From positions 1 to 64,000 of the IMG/VR virus record IMGVR_UViG_3300042298_003052: a stretch of 64,000 nt of DNA, one strand, 5' to 3'. Under the pieces are notes generated by a model that was not told the origin of the DNA, searched no databases, and saw nothing but the letters and a program-made list of their open reading frames with translations. The translations under genes were made by a program, and so were the position numbers. Origin of the DNA: a virus. This document shows positions 39,698 to 49,045 of this stretch, in pieces (within the stretch, counting starts at the first letter, position 1; each line of letters opens with the position of its first letter).

Positions 39698-41923
39698 ATG
39701 TTAAAACCAATACCTAACTACGGAATTAACGATCCGTATCAGAATTCTTCTAATGATCCATTACCTATTCCACCAAGGGATGATCGCTTCCCTGGTTTAC
39801 GATATGTAGAAGCTCGTGAGGGAGCTAAGAAAAAGGATCCTGATAGTAAACCTCGCATAGTATCGGATGATACGGAATTTAATATTTTTGATGTTCCTGA
39901 TACTACGTTTATCAGGGAATCTGAGGTTAAACTTTTTGATGTACAACCGTTCTCAGATTACACCAGAGGCGTAGTTCTTCTAGATCTGGAATGGGTTGGT
40001 CCAGATGGAGGATCTGCTACAGGTACAAAAGATGATATTATCGTAGCGATCGGTGTCCGATACAGAGGTAAGTCTTATCTAGCCTGTAATAAAGACAAAA
40101 CAGAAAAAGAATTACTACAATGGTTTTTTGCTAGAATAGAAAGTTTTCCACAAGTTCATACGATCGCTGGTTATGCGATCTATGGGTTCTATAAGAACTC
40201 TGAAGAGGTCATGGTTGATCTAGCCATGATATATCATCGTTGCTTGTTACATGGCCTAGAATGTCCTTGGAAGCCATCAGAGAGTAAATATAATACCTAT
40301 CGATGGCAAAATGCGATCGTCTTTGGAAAACCCTTAGAAGTACCAGCGTGGGATTGCGATCTTTATGAACTTATCGATATTTATCCGCAGATTGTTTTAT
40401 ACGATTCTTTAGTTCGTAAATTAGAAAACTATCGTCTCAAAGATAGTGTTATTGGATTTGGTTTGAGAAAAGATCGTCGTATAGAAATAGGCGATAAAAT
40501 TCATGAATATTGGAGTAAAGGAGATGTAGACACTATTAAAACTTATCTAGATTATGACTTAGAAGACACAGAGCTTCTATGGAATTTTCTAACGCCACAA
40601 AATTATTTTATGAAAGCTTACATGTCATGGACGTTACAGAGGATAACCACTACAGGTACAGGATCATGGTGGAATTCGTTCATGATCGATCGCACTAAAA
40701 TGAAACCCAAGAAAACGCAGACGTGTTCTTACCAAGGTGCTTTAACATTCTACATGAGTGGAATACATAGATCTTTGATGAAGTGTGATTTCTCAGGTCT
40801 GTATCCTAGCATTATGCTTACATGGTTAGTATGTTCTCACAAAGACAGTGATTACATAGCATTGAAGACTTTATTCTTTTTACTCAAATATAGGAAGTCA
40901 ATTAAGAAGACGCCTGAATGGATACGTTTCGATGGAGGCGATCGTTCTCCCGAATGTTTAGATGCTGATGGTCGTCAGAATACGGCAAAGAGGTCAGCTA
41001 ACTCATTGTATGGGCTATGGAATACTAAAGGATTGAATTTTAACGATCCTTACGCTGGTGCTGCTGTATGTGCTTATGGTAGGCAATTATCTCGCTATAT
41101 GATCAATTGGTTATACGAGAATAAAAATCTCGACACAAGAGGTTGCGATACTGATGCTGCTATGGCCTGTTTAATAAATCCACAAGAATATGGTATTCAT
41201 GGATTTGAAAAAGGTATAAATAACTACACAGAAGAAGAGATTTTAGATAATCTCACGAAGATGGATGTGTTTTTCAAGCAGACGGTATCGGAACTCAATA
41301 GCACCATGCCAGGGTATACTGCTGTAGATTACGAAGACTTGATACCGTTTATGTGGGTTCCACCTAATATAAAGGATAAAGATGCTGGTAAAACTTTAGC
41401 TGACAAACTTAATAGCGTAGAGTGTTACGAGCATGTTACACCGGATCAGTTAGATCCTGGATTATCCAAGAACTATATCTATGCTGTAGCCAAACGGGAT
41501 AAAGATGGCAAGTTGACAGGTAAATTTACATTAAAGTCTAAAGGTAAATTTAAGAAGAGAGATAAAAATTGGATACAAAAGGATTTTGTTATTGATCTAA
41601 TCACCAAACTGTTTTATGATGGTGAACATGCGGCTAAGGAGTTTGCCTTAGATGTTAGGGCTCAGATAGCCTCTGGTACATTACCTTTGGAAAAACTACA
41701 AAAAACTGTACTTGTTGCGTCCAACTGGAAACAGTTTGTAGAATGGGGATTTCCAGTAGGTAGTAGACCATGTATACATTACACTTGGAGAGGAGAAACA
41801 ACTGGTAAAAAGAGGATAAAAAAAGTTTTTGTTGCTACTGACAATATTAGCGAATTCTATGCTCCTGAGTATTACCTGGATCAATTCGATACGGTACTAG
41901 CTGAAACCCCGGTAAAATTATGA
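39698..41923 (+). CDS. Family B DNA polymerase
   Basis: A 741-residue polymerase with proofreading. Exonuclease: VVLLDLEWV (Exo I, D-x-E, near residue 95) and YLDYDLEDTELL (Exo III, near 285). Polymerase: KCDFSGLYPSIM (motif A, near 365), AKRSANSLYGLWN (motif B, near 430) and RGCDTDAAM (motif C, near 485). Motif C reads C-D-T-D-A where most family members have G-D-T-D-S; both metal-binding aspartates are kept. It starts five bases after the helicase gene, without a visible ribosome site. It is the only polymerase in the window and is likely to be replicative. Confidence 0.85.
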   Translation: MLKPIPNYGINDPYQNSSNDPLPIPPRDDRFPGLRYVEAREGAKKKDPDSKPRIVSDDTEFNIFDVPDTTFIRESEVKLFDVQPFSDYTRGVVLLDLEWVGPDGGSATGTKDDIIVAIGVRYRGKSYLACNKDKTEKELLQWFFARIESFPQVHTIAGYAIYGFYKNSEEVMVDLAMIYHRCLLHGLECPWKPSESKYNTYRWQNAIVFGKPLEVPAWDCDLYELIDIYPQIVLYDSLVRKLENYRLKDSVIGFGLRKDRRIEIGDKIHEYWSKGDVDTIKTYLDYDLEDTELLWNFLTPQNYFMKAYMSWTLQRITTTGTGSWWNSFMIDRTKMKPKKTQTCSYQGALTFYMSGIHRSLMKCDFSGLYPSIMLTWLVCSHKDSDYIALKTLFFLLKYRKSIKKTPEWIRFDGGDRSPECLDADGRQNTAKRSANSLYGLWNTKGLNFNDPYAGAAVCAYGRQLSRYMINWLYENKNLDTRGCDTDAAMACLINPQEYGIHGFEKGINNYTEEEILDNLTKMDVFFKQTVSELNSTMPGYTAVDYEDLIPFMWVPPNIKDKDAGKTLADKLNSVECYEHVTPDQLDPGLSKNYIYAVAKRDKDGKLTGKFTLKSKGKFKKRDKNWIQKDFVIDLITKLFYDGEHAAKEFALDVRAQIASGTLPLEKLQKTVLVASNWKQFVEWGFPVGSRPCIHYTWRGETTGKKRIKKVFVATDNISEFYAPEYYLDQFDTVLAETPVKL

Positions 41924-42270
41924 CACCACTAACAAGACGCAAGAAAATTTCAAATTATATTACCGCTGTATTACAAGAAGTGCGATTTAGAAAGTTACTG
42001 AACGATTTCAGTCCTGTTGAACAGATGGTCTCTTTATTTCTGTTCGGAGAGACGGACGTGACGCGATCTGATCTACAAAAAACTCTTGTAGATCGCAATA
42101 GGATTATTCTCGAAAATGGTGATAGAACCTTAGTCAGTTTCTATAAGATCACCACCGTGGAGAATCTTACAACAACAGGGTTGAACGATGATGAAATTGA
42201 CGCTCTTGAATTTTTCTCATGGTTAGAAGATCGTTTTCACATTGTTCGGCGTTCGGAGATGTACTTCTAG
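41920..42270 (+). CDS. Small hypothetical replication-operon protein
   Basis: A 116-residue protein, helical, with no recognised motif (LLNDFSPVEQMVSLFLFGET). Its ATG overlaps the polymerase stop (ATGA). The tight coupling suggests a polymerase partner or processivity aid, without direct evidence. Confidence 0.5.
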   Translation: MTPLTRRKKISNYITAVLQEVRFRKLLNDFSPVEQMVSLFLFGETDVTRSDLQKTLVDRNRIILENGDRTLVSFYKITTVENLTTTGLNDDEIDALEFFSWLEDRFHIVRRSEMYF

Positions 42271-42629
42271 TGGATGACCATTTTGATATTGATGTTCTAA
42301 ATAAAAGGATCGCTGATTTACAACAACATGAGAAACGCCTTCACGATTTAAGAACTAAAGCTTATACAACCCTTGCGCGTTTACACACGTTTCTAAAAAG
42401 AGGACGGCCCACATTCAGCGAAAACGAGAATAAGATATTAATATATCTTGTCAACATGGGATTGGATGGTGAATTGTCTAGGAACAATGTTTGCTGTTTT
42501 GTCGAGACGGTTTCTCTTAATATGAGAATGTTGTCGAACTCTGATATGGCAGAACAAAACGGAGAATGTGTCGTTTTTACTAATGTAAGAGCGATCGAAC
42601 GAATCTTAGATACTACTCGTGTAGGTTAA
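42270..42629 (+). CDS. Small hypothetical protein (GTG start)
   Basis: A 119-residue protein. I start it at the GTG at 42270, in a TAGTG overlap with the stop of the previous gene, rather than the longer frame at 42219. The start is a coiled-coil (VLNKRIADLQQHEKRLHDLRTKAY, in part), then a winged-helix-like stretch (SENENKILIYLVNMGLDGELSRNNV). It may bind DNA. Function unknown. Confidence 0.5.
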   Translation: MDDHFDIDVLNKRIADLQQHEKRLHDLRTKAYTTLARLHTFLKRGRPTFSENENKILIYLVNMGLDGELSRNNVCCFVETVSLNMRMLSNSDMAEQNGECVVFTNVRAIERILDTTRVG

Positions 42630-42636
42630 AAGAAAC

Positions 42637-43653
42637 ATGAAAAAAAGAAAAAGTCTATTTTCTCCTGCTGTAGGAGGAAAATCTAGCGTCACTAAATATC
42701 CTGTGGACGATTATCGATATTACCGATATATCGTAGAACCGTTTGTGCATTCAGGACCAGTGACAGTCGATCGTCTTTTGAAATTCGGTAAACCTATTGG
42801 ATCTCGATTTGCTGTCGTAGCGGACGCTGATCCTACGATTGTTGCTATTTGGTGGGTATGGCAAGATCCCGTGAAACGTCAAAATTGCGATCAATTTATA
42901 AAACATTATTCTGATCGCGTAGTTGAGTTTGCTCAATCTGGCGTTACTAGAGAGACACTAAAAGATCGCATTAAACTCGTTAATTTTTTCGACGAGCTGA
43001 AATATAATTTCGAGAATCCTTATAGTGTTACTTTTGAACATTTAGCAGCCGTAAGTCTCGTACTAAGAAAGTTAGTTTTTGGTGGCGTTGTTAGATGTAA
43101 CACGTTGGGTAAATTAAATGTAGCGGTTAGTTACGATAAATTGATCGCTTTCCCCAACTGGCAACATAAATGGATTGATTTAGATCCGCTGTGTGAAGTT
43201 AAGATCGAATCTGATTACAAGAACTGTTTTACTACAGATTTTGAATTCAGTGATAGTAGTTCGATTGACTGGAGTCAGACTTTAGTCTTTATAGACCCAC
43301 CTTATTACTTACCTTACGAACCTGGTACAAAACGTAAAGGTGTAGGTGCTATGACCCCTGCTTATCCTGGTCATAATGTTTCGGGGGAATACACTTACAA
43401 CTTGGCTTTTGATAGTGTGAAGTTGGCATTAGAACGTGGTGCTAAAAGAGTCGTACACACTAATTATTGGTGTAGAGACATGCAAAAAGCCATGGAATAT
43501 CTTTCTCACAGATATAATGTATCACTCCATACCACATTGATCGGTACATTAATTGGTATGAATCATTCTAGAAAGAATGTAACCAATAGGATAGAAACAG
43601 TTTGGGAGTTTGGAGGCGATCGCATGTTTCAACCAAAAAGGATTCCTCTATGA
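42637..43653 (+). CDS. Dam-type (D12 class) DNA adenine methyltransferase, divergent
   Basis: A 338-residue protein. FIDPPYYLPY (near residue 222) is the D-P-P-Y catalytic motif of N6-adenine methylases. The N-terminal YRYIVEPFVHSGPVT matches the F-x-G AdoMet motif in the Dam position but with S in place of G, and RFAVVADADPTIVAIWWVW sits where Dam has its second motif. About 60 residues longer than the second Dam-type protein at 49046. May protect phage GATC-type sites from host restriction; the target is unknown. Confidence 0.7.
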   Translation: MKKRKSLFSPAVGGKSSVTKYPVDDYRYYRYIVEPFVHSGPVTVDRLLKFGKPIGSRFAVVADADPTIVAIWWVWQDPVKRQNCDQFIKHYSDRVVEFAQSGVTRETLKDRIKLVNFFDELKYNFENPYSVTFEHLAAVSLVLRKLVFGGVVRCNTLGKLNVAVSYDKLIAFPNWQHKWIDLDPLCEVKIESDYKNCFTTDFEFSDSSSIDWSQTLVFIDPPYYLPYEPGTKRKGVGAMTPAYPGHNVSGEYTYNLAFDSVKLALERGAKRVVHTNYWCRDMQKAMEYLSHRYNVSLHTTLIGTLIGMNHSRKNVTNRIETVWEFGGDRMFQPKRIPL

Positions 43654-43868
43654 GTAAAGATACTGTATACGAAAAACGAGTTGGGTCAGCATTCTACAGA
43701 ATCAAACAACAGAGGATTAAAGTAGGTAGTATATCAGAACTGTTGTCGTATACCGGAGCAGAGAAACTAGCTCCTGTCCCAGAGGTCTTTTTTAGCACTA
43801 GTAATAGCCCTAGTGTTAAGGAATTGTTGTCCAAAATAAACCATTATATCAAGACTCAAAATGACTAA
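43650..43868 (+). CDS. Small hypothetical protein before ribonucleotide reductase
   Basis: A 72-residue protein from the ATG at 43650 (ATGA overlap with the methylase stop); its end overlaps the reductase start by eight bases. No motif recognised. In view of the short reductase it could be a regulatory or N-terminal part made separately; this is a guess from position. Confidence 0.45.
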   Translation: MSKDTVYEKRVGSAFYRIKQQRIKVGSISELLSYTGAEKLAPVPEVFFSTSNSPSVKELLSKINHYIKTQND

Positions 43869-45228
43869 ATTACCAGCGCATGTAGCCGTCACAGGTCGTG
43901 TAAAAGATTGGTTGAAAGATCCTGAAAGCCGACTACCCGTGTCTTGTACTGTATTCCATGTCAAAGACTCCATGGAGGGTAAAGACGGTATAGAAGATTC
44001 TTGGATCTTCACATCAAGAGCCTTAAGGAATGCCGCTGGTGTGGCGATCGATCTGAGCGATCTACGTCCTTCTGGTACATCTAACGGTAAAGGTTTAGTA
44101 GCTTCTGGACCTTGTTCTTTCGCTGCTGTTTACTCCGGACTAAACGAACTTCTTCGTAGAGGCGGAGCTTTTCGCAATGGCGCTATCACCTTATATTTAG
44201 ATTATGATCATCCAGATATTGAACAATATTTGGATCTAAGTTTAGATATTATTCCTTGGGCAAAAAGAGCTGTATATGTCGATGAGAATCTGATGCAGTC
44301 TCCTCACATCGACAAGATTGTTAAACGAGTTAGAGATGGTTCTATTTGGTTAGCCAAAAAATCATACGATCGCCAAGGTCGTCGTTTATACTCTAACGTA
44401 TGTATGGAAATTCTTCTGTTATCTAGAGGAACCTGTTTACTGTCTCATGGCAATTTAGGATCTGTTACTGTATCAGAAATTCCTCAGATGTTTGAGAAAG
44501 GTATGCAGTTTCTATGTGAACTTCATTCTAAAACAGGAGTGGGCGATTCTGGTATATATCTTACTCCTGAAGAAGATCGTCAAGTAGGATTCGGTGTTAT
44601 TGGTTTATCCAACCTACTGGCATTGGAGAATGTCAAATACGCTGACTTTGTAGACGCTCTAGAAAAAGTTTTGGGTTATGGTAAGGAAACACCTTCTGAA
44701 CCTGCTTATGCGATCGCTTGTGCGTTACTAGAAGGGTATTCTAGAGCCGCGATCGTGGCCAGGGCACATAACATGGAAAGAGCTTTTACCATCGCTCCTA
44801 CGGCCACCTGTAGCTATAAGTATCGCGATCGTGATGGTTATACTACTGCCCCAGAGATCAGTCCTGTAAACTGTCACCCCATATCGAAAACTCTTGTTAG
44901 AGAGTCAGAAACAATGCCAGATGTCACCTATGAGTATCATCCCAATTGTGAAACAACCACAGACATTTCTTGGGATGTTCAGTATAGGCTAATGAAAGCT
45001 TGGCAGATGTTGATGAACACAACTGGGTTAGCTCATGCGATCTCATTTAATATTTGGGATAAAGCTAATCTAGATAAAGAATTCATTCAAAACTGGTTAA
45101 AGTCACCCCTTCTAACCACTTACTACTCCTTGAAAACTCAACAATTCGCCCTTGATAAATCTCAAATCGCTTTAGCAGGAGAATCCTGTGGATTAACTCC
45201 TGATATGTGTACATCCTGTTCTGAATAA
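43861..45228 (+). CDS. nrdA: Ribonucleotide reductase large subunit, short cyanophage type
   Basis: A 455-residue catalytic subunit that reduces ribonucleotides to deoxyribonucleotides. PVSCTVFHV holds one redox cysteine (near residue 29), RLYSNVCMEILL the active-site N-x-C-x-E triad (near 176), and SRGTCLLSHGNL the partner cysteine (near 193). IAPTATCSY (near 312) matches the substrate phosphate-binding loop. CGLTPDMCTSCSE is the C-terminal Cys pair for re-reduction. No ATP-cone is present, so allosteric activity control is probably absent. Much shorter than bacterial NrdA (about 750), as in cyanophages. NrdB follows twelve bases on. Confidence 0.85.
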   Translation: MTKLPAHVAVTGRVKDWLKDPESRLPVSCTVFHVKDSMEGKDGIEDSWIFTSRALRNAAGVAIDLSDLRPSGTSNGKGLVASGPCSFAAVYSGLNELLRRGGAFRNGAITLYLDYDHPDIEQYLDLSLDIIPWAKRAVYVDENLMQSPHIDKIVKRVRDGSIWLAKKSYDRQGRRLYSNVCMEILLLSRGTCLLSHGNLGSVTVSEIPQMFEKGMQFLCELHSKTGVGDSGIYLTPEEDRQVGFGVIGLSNLLALENVKYADFVDALEKVLGYGKETPSEPAYAIACALLEGYSRAAIVARAHNMERAFTIAPTATCSYKYRDRDGYTTAPEISPVNCHPISKTLVRESETMPDVTYEYHPNCETTTDISWDVQYRLMKAWQMLMNTTGLAHAISFNIWDKANLDKEFIQNWLKSPLLTTYYSLKTQQFALDKSQIALAGESCGLTPDMCTSCSE

Positions 45229-45239
45229 TCGAGGTTATT

Positions 45240-45971
45240 ATGACCATTACCAGTTTTTACGATTCTCAACTGAATAAAAAAGTGTCTTGGAGTGTTGTCA
45301 AAGGAACTGCCGGTCCTATTCTATCGGGAGCTGAAAATGCGATCGCTAGGGCTTTGGAATTACGCATTCTAGAGTTGGAAGTAGAAGCGTTTCTAAGAGA
45401 TGGATCCATCAGGGAAGTTAATAAATTAACTGATGACATGAGATCTATCATTTTCTCTAATATGGAAGATGAACGAAAGCATGATGAAGCCCTAAATCAT
45501 GCTGCTAATGTTTATAAATTAGCATCTCCTGACGATACTAAAGATGCACAGGCGATCGCCCAAGAATGGATTAATCACCCTGATCATCCTATTCTTAAAA
45601 CTGCGGTGTTAGAACGCAGTGTATTTTTCGTTCTTTTACCAATGTTCAGATTTCTCACCTCTGGTTGTCTAAAGGCTACCAGCCAAGATATTAGTAATGA
45701 CGAAAACGTTCATGCTGCCGCTCATACTCAGATGGCGATCGACTTAGGCTTGACAGTATCACCAAGTTTGAATAAACTGAGGAAAGATACTGTAGAATGG
45801 GTTGTAGAACATTTGGACGCCGATGGTAAGTGGGGGAATCCTGATCTCTGGAGGCGATCTTCAGATATGCTGTTTAGCAGAGGAATAGCTCCCGAGCTAG
45901 CTCAAACGTCAAGCTATTCTATGCCTGCATTTTTTGAGAAAGACAACCGTAACTTACCATCTTACGGTTAA
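45240..45971 (+). CDS. nrdB: Ribonucleotide reductase small subunit, ferritin-like
   Basis: A 243-residue R2-like subunit carrying the radical-generating di-metal site. MEDERKHDEALNHA (near residue 80) and SNDENVHAAAH (near 160) are the two E-x-x-H type metal-ligand helices; ARALELRILELEVEAFL adds a preceding helix with glutamates. Shorter than NrdB of bacteria (about 350) in line with cyanophage forms. It follows NrdA with GAGG as ribosome site, so both are translated together. Confidence 0.8.
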   Translation: MTITSFYDSQLNKKVSWSVVKGTAGPILSGAENAIARALELRILELEVEAFLRDGSIREVNKLTDDMRSIIFSNMEDERKHDEALNHAANVYKLASPDDTKDAQAIAQEWINHPDHPILKTAVLERSVFFVLLPMFRFLTSGCLKATSQDISNDENVHAAAHTQMAIDLGLTVSPSLNKLRKDTVEWVVEHLDADGKWGNPDLWRRSSDMLFSRGIAPELAQTSSYSMPAFFEKDNRNLPSYG

Positions 45972-46002
45972 ATAACGTTCATAAAAAAGGAGATCTTTTA
46001 TA

Positions 46003-46722
46003 ATGCCTAATCGTGAAATCGAACTAAAGTTTCCTGTATCTAACAAATTTGTTCACGATTTCGTTAAAGGACATTCGGATACAGCTCCTACAATGCAGAA
46101 AAATCATTATTTTTCTAGCGATCAACCTAAGGTTTCTTTAAGGACTCGCGCAACGCTTTACTTACATCAGGTTTCAGGACTTGATTGGAATCCAGAAGCT
46201 TGGGTAGATGTTCATACTGGAATTAGCTACTTTGAGGATTGTCTAGATATAGAATTGATCGGTAAGAAAGGTGCTGATCCTATTAACGGAACAGATCGCA
46301 TTGAATATTCTTATTTAATGCGCGATGACGTAGGATCTATTGAAGATCTAGACAAACTCGTTATAGATATTCTTGGACATTCTGTGTTTGCCAATTGGGC
46401 TAGGATTCGATATCACGTACAAAAATACTGCCATGTGTTAAAACATGAATTTCCTGTTTATCTAGATATCAATTCTGGTTATGGTCCCATTTTAGAAATT
46501 GAAGGACCATCTGAAGAAGATATTCTCGCTTTTGCTAAAGACTCGTTTGGTCTTACTTATTACTTGACTTCTGAGAATTTGAAAGATTTTACGAGTGAAT
46601 ATGTTAGGAATTGGTCTTACTACTACGAATCGTTTTTAGATGATAAACGAGAAGTACTTGAAGCTCGTCTATCCTTAGATAAAGAATTGCTAGAAAATAA
46701 TCTCAATAACTATGGTGAATAG
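46003..46722 (+). CDS. CYTH-type triphosphate tunnel protein
   Basis: A 239-residue protein with a strong AAGGAGAT ribosome site. REIELKF at residues 4-10 is the E-x-E-x-K signature of the CYTH / triphosphate-tunnel family; further conserved strands are SLRTRATLYL, DIELIGKK, WARIRYHVQKY and the closing YLDINSGYGPILEIEGPS. Members include thiamine triphosphatase, inorganic triphosphatase and class IV adenylate cyclase, all metal-dependent enzymes acting on triphosphates. It sits between NrdB and ThyA, so it might act on dNTP or another triphosphate. Substrate is unknown. Confidence 0.75.
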   Translation: MPNREIELKFPVSNKFVHDFVKGHSDTAPTMQKNHYFSSDQPKVSLRTRATLYLHQVSGLDWNPEAWVDVHTGISYFEDCLDIELIGKKGADPINGTDRIEYSYLMRDDVGSIEDLDKLVIDILGHSVFANWARIRYHVQKYCHVLKHEFPVYLDINSGYGPILEIEGPSEEDILAFAKDSFGLTYYLTSENLKDFTSEYVRNWSYYYESFLDDKREVLEARLSLDKELLENNLNNYGE

Positions 46723-46723
46723 C

Positions 46724-47611
46724 ATGAATATCGAGCAACAGTACTTACAAGCTTTGCGCGATCTAAAAAACCATGGTCAGAAAAAACTTTTGTTTAATTC
46801 TGAGCTTGGTAAAGAGGATCCTAACAAGTATATTTTGTCTTTAGTAGGACGAGTTTTCCATCACCGAACCGATAATGGTTTTCCTTTGTACACTTCTAAA
46901 TTCGTTTATTGGAAAGGTGCTATTGCTGAAATGCTTTGGTTCCTTTCTGGTAATAGCGATCTAAGTGTACTAAATGAAATGAATGTACACATCTGGGACG
47001 ATTGGGGTGGTGATAAACAAGATACAAAGCTCAAATTGCACTACACCAATATTACCAATTGGAGAGGTACAGACTTAGATCAAACTGAATGGATCTTAGA
47101 GAATTTACCTAAGAAACCATATCGTAAAAGTTATATCGTCACTTATTTGGATCCCGAAACCACTTATCAAATGGCTGATATAACTGGCCAAAAATCCGTC
47201 GATATCGTAGCGTGTCATTATTCACACCATGTTTTATGTCAGAGTCCTAATCAACTCACTCTGACAGTATCTATTAGATCGCAAGATATGTTTCTAGGGA
47301 ATCCTTTTAACGTAGCCCAATATGCTGCACTACTAGAGATGTATTGTCTGTGTCTATCTAATAGAACAGGTGAAAAATGGACCTCTGACCAACTGATTGT
47401 CAATTGTACAGGTGATTATCATATCTACAGCGATCAATTTGATCAGATTGATGAACAATTGAACAATGAGACATATCTGTTTCCTACTTTATCTATTGTC
47501 AATCGAGGACAAACGTCATTAAGAGACTTTGTTCTGTCAGATTTCAACGTGTCTGATTACAACCATTCAGGTAAAATCCCTGCTAAAGTATATTTGGCTG
47601 GAGGATATTAA
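46724..47611 (+). CDS. thyA: Thymidylate synthase
   Basis: A 295-residue enzyme that makes dTMP from dUMP with methylene-tetrahydrofolate. The start is the ATG at 46724 (GGTGA upstream), though an ATG at 46712 is possible. Landmarks: LYTSKFVYWKGAIAEMLWFL (near 62), the active-site cysteine in VACHYSH (near 158), RSQDMFLGNPFNVAQYA (near 180; R-S-x-D-x-F-L-G-x-P-F-N), and late DYHIYSDQ (nucleotide contact). The DHFR gene follows directly. Confidence 0.9.
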   Translation: MNIEQQYLQALRDLKNHGQKKLLFNSELGKEDPNKYILSLVGRVFHHRTDNGFPLYTSKFVYWKGAIAEMLWFLSGNSDLSVLNEMNVHIWDDWGGDKQDTKLKLHYTNITNWRGTDLDQTEWILENLPKKPYRKSYIVTYLDPETTYQMADITGQKSVDIVACHYSHHVLCQSPNQLTLTVSIRSQDMFLGNPFNVAQYAALLEMYCLCLSNRTGEKWTSDQLIVNCTGDYHIYSDQFDQIDEQLNNETYLFPTLSIVNRGQTSLRDFVLSDFNVSDYNHSGKIPAKVYLAGGY

Positions 47612-48076
47612 ATGAAGGTGTTGTTATCTGTTTCTCCCAACTGGGGAATAGGCACTGTTGACGGAAATCTGCTTTATAAGAACTCTATGGATATGCAGAT
47701 ATTCAAAGGGTTGACTCAAAAGTGCGATATTATAGCAGGTCGTAAGACCGCAGAGACCATGATCGGAGGTCTAAAAAATCGTAGATGTTTCGCTATAGCA
47801 CAAAATCATATACACGGATGGACTTCTGTGACGTATGAATACGCAAAAGATGTGTATCCAGAGGCTTGGGTTATTGGAGGGGCGTTTACCGTAGATTCGT
47901 TATTACCTTATATAACAGAGTTTTGGATCTCATTTTTTCAAGACAAACCTGATGTTCCAGATAATAAACAGATCATACATTTATCTGATAAAACAGTTGA
48001 TGTTATCAATAAATGTAGAAGATTTGTTCTTTTTGAAAACCAACAATTTGTTTTTGAACGTTTAATTGTAATTTGA
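47612..48076 (+). CDS. folA: Dihydrofolate reductase
   Basis: A 154-residue DHFR that regenerates tetrahydrofolate used up by thymidylate synthase. NWGIGTVDGNLLY (near residue 10), the helix with DMQIFKGL (near 30), AGRKTAETM (NADPH loop, near 43) and EAWVIGGAFT (near 88) are the family's conserved blocks in order. It starts with no gap after ThyA, with GGAGG as ribosome site inside the thyA end. Confidence 0.85.
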   Translation: MKVLLSVSPNWGIGTVDGNLLYKNSMDMQIFKGLTQKCDIIAGRKTAETMIGGLKNRRCFAIAQNHIHGWTSVTYEYAKDVYPEAWVIGGAFTVDSLLPYITEFWISFFQDKPDVPDNKQIIHLSDKTVDVINKCRRFVLFENQQFVFERLIVI

Positions 48077-48079
48077 AAT

Positions 48080-48541
48080 ATGGGCGGTTCATCTTCTAGA
48101 AACAAAGGTAGTGCAGCAGAACGATCGCTAAGAGGATTTTTCTCAGATCATTTAGGCTGGTATCTACAAAAAAATGGATCTCAGTCTAATTTAGGAGGTT
48201 ATGATTGCACATTATTAGACGTACCTAATGGCCGTTTAATGGTACCTTTTGCCTTAGAGTTTAAGCATCATAAGACTCCTAACGTACAAGCTTGGTGGAA
48301 ACAGACAGTAGATCAAGCTCAAAAGACTAAATTTATACCCGTATTGTTTCACAGAGGAGACAATCAACCATGGAAGATTGTAATACCATCATATCTTCAA
48401 ACAGGTCGTAAACGTGAGGTAGACCCTTTAGATTGGAATTGGTTAGTAACACTGGAATCTAAAGATCGCCCCTACGGATTGACTTGTTCTTTACTTTTTG
48501 TGGAGTTATGTAGAGAAAATGCCATAAACTATACAAATTGA
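48080..48541 (+). CDS. PD-(D/E)XK-type nuclease, probable Holliday-junction resolvase-like
   Basis: A 153-residue protein. NKGSAAERSLRGFFSDHLGW is the usual start of Hjc/RecB-like small nucleases; YDCTLL (Asp) and ALEFKHH (E-x-K, near residue 60) complete the P-D ... E-x-K active site. The trailing QAWWKQTVDQAQKTKFIPVLFHRGD matches the layout in these nucleases. It probably cuts branched DNA at the end of replication. The last member of the nucleotide and DNA block before a gap. Confidence 0.65.
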   Translation: MGGSSSRNKGSAAERSLRGFFSDHLGWYLQKNGSQSNLGGYDCTLLDVPNGRLMVPFALEFKHHKTPNVQAWWKQTVDQAQKTKFIPVLFHRGDNQPWKIVIPSYLQTGRKREVDPLDWNWLVTLESKDRPYGLTCSLLFVELCRENAINYTN

Positions 48542-48585
48542 TTCAATCGTGTTAAGATCATATCAGTTAGCAAGGAGAATCCTAT

Positions 48586-48948
48586 ATGACTAATGTTATC
48601 CCTCTAGAACTCGTCGATCGAACCCCATTGGTGAATGTAAACTACAGCGGTAGTCCTCTACAACTGTCATCTGAAGCCTTGAGGAACATGTACGATCTAG
48701 GTTTATTGACTGCTAGACCGTATGCTATTCTTGCGATCCTTTTTGATGGCGTAGGAAAAGATGAAGAAGAGGCATTTGACATCGAGGACTTTATCGATCG
48801 CTGGGAAGGAACAGAAAACGATAAAGGTAAATCGAAACGATTGAAAACTGATGATATTATCGTGGCACTCAATAAGTTGCAATCGCTAGGTTACGGTAAG
48901 GTGAAATTGGTGCCTCATGTGAAACTAGACATAGATTCTATTCTGTAG
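48586..48948 (+). CDS. Hypothetical protein
   Basis: A 120-residue acidic protein behind a strong AAGGAG site. No motif recognised; YAILAILFDGVGKDEEEAFDIEDFIDRWEG is acidic and helical. A transcription terminator follows at 48994. Possibly regulatory. Confidence 0.5.
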   Translation: MTNVIPLELVDRTPLVNVNYSGSPLQLSSEALRNMYDLGLLTARPYAILAILFDGVGKDEEEAFDIEDFIDRWEGTENDKGKSKRLKTDDIIVALNKLQSLGYGKVKLVPHVKLDIDSIL

Positions 48949-48993
48949 TAGAATAAGAGTCGTGGTAGGTTGAAAGGTGTTGTATTAATCCGT

Positions 48994-49027
48994 AGCTGGT
49001 CTAGACCTATCTCTAGATCAGCTTTTT
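48994..49027 (+). terminator. Rho-independent terminator
   Basis: AGCTGGTCTAGA (48994-49005) pairs with TCTAGATCAGCT (49012-49023), twelve bp with one G-T pair and a six-base loop, followed by TTTTT. It ends the nucleotide-metabolism transcript. Confidence 0.75.
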
Positions 49028-49045
49028 CTTAAAGGAGTTATATCT

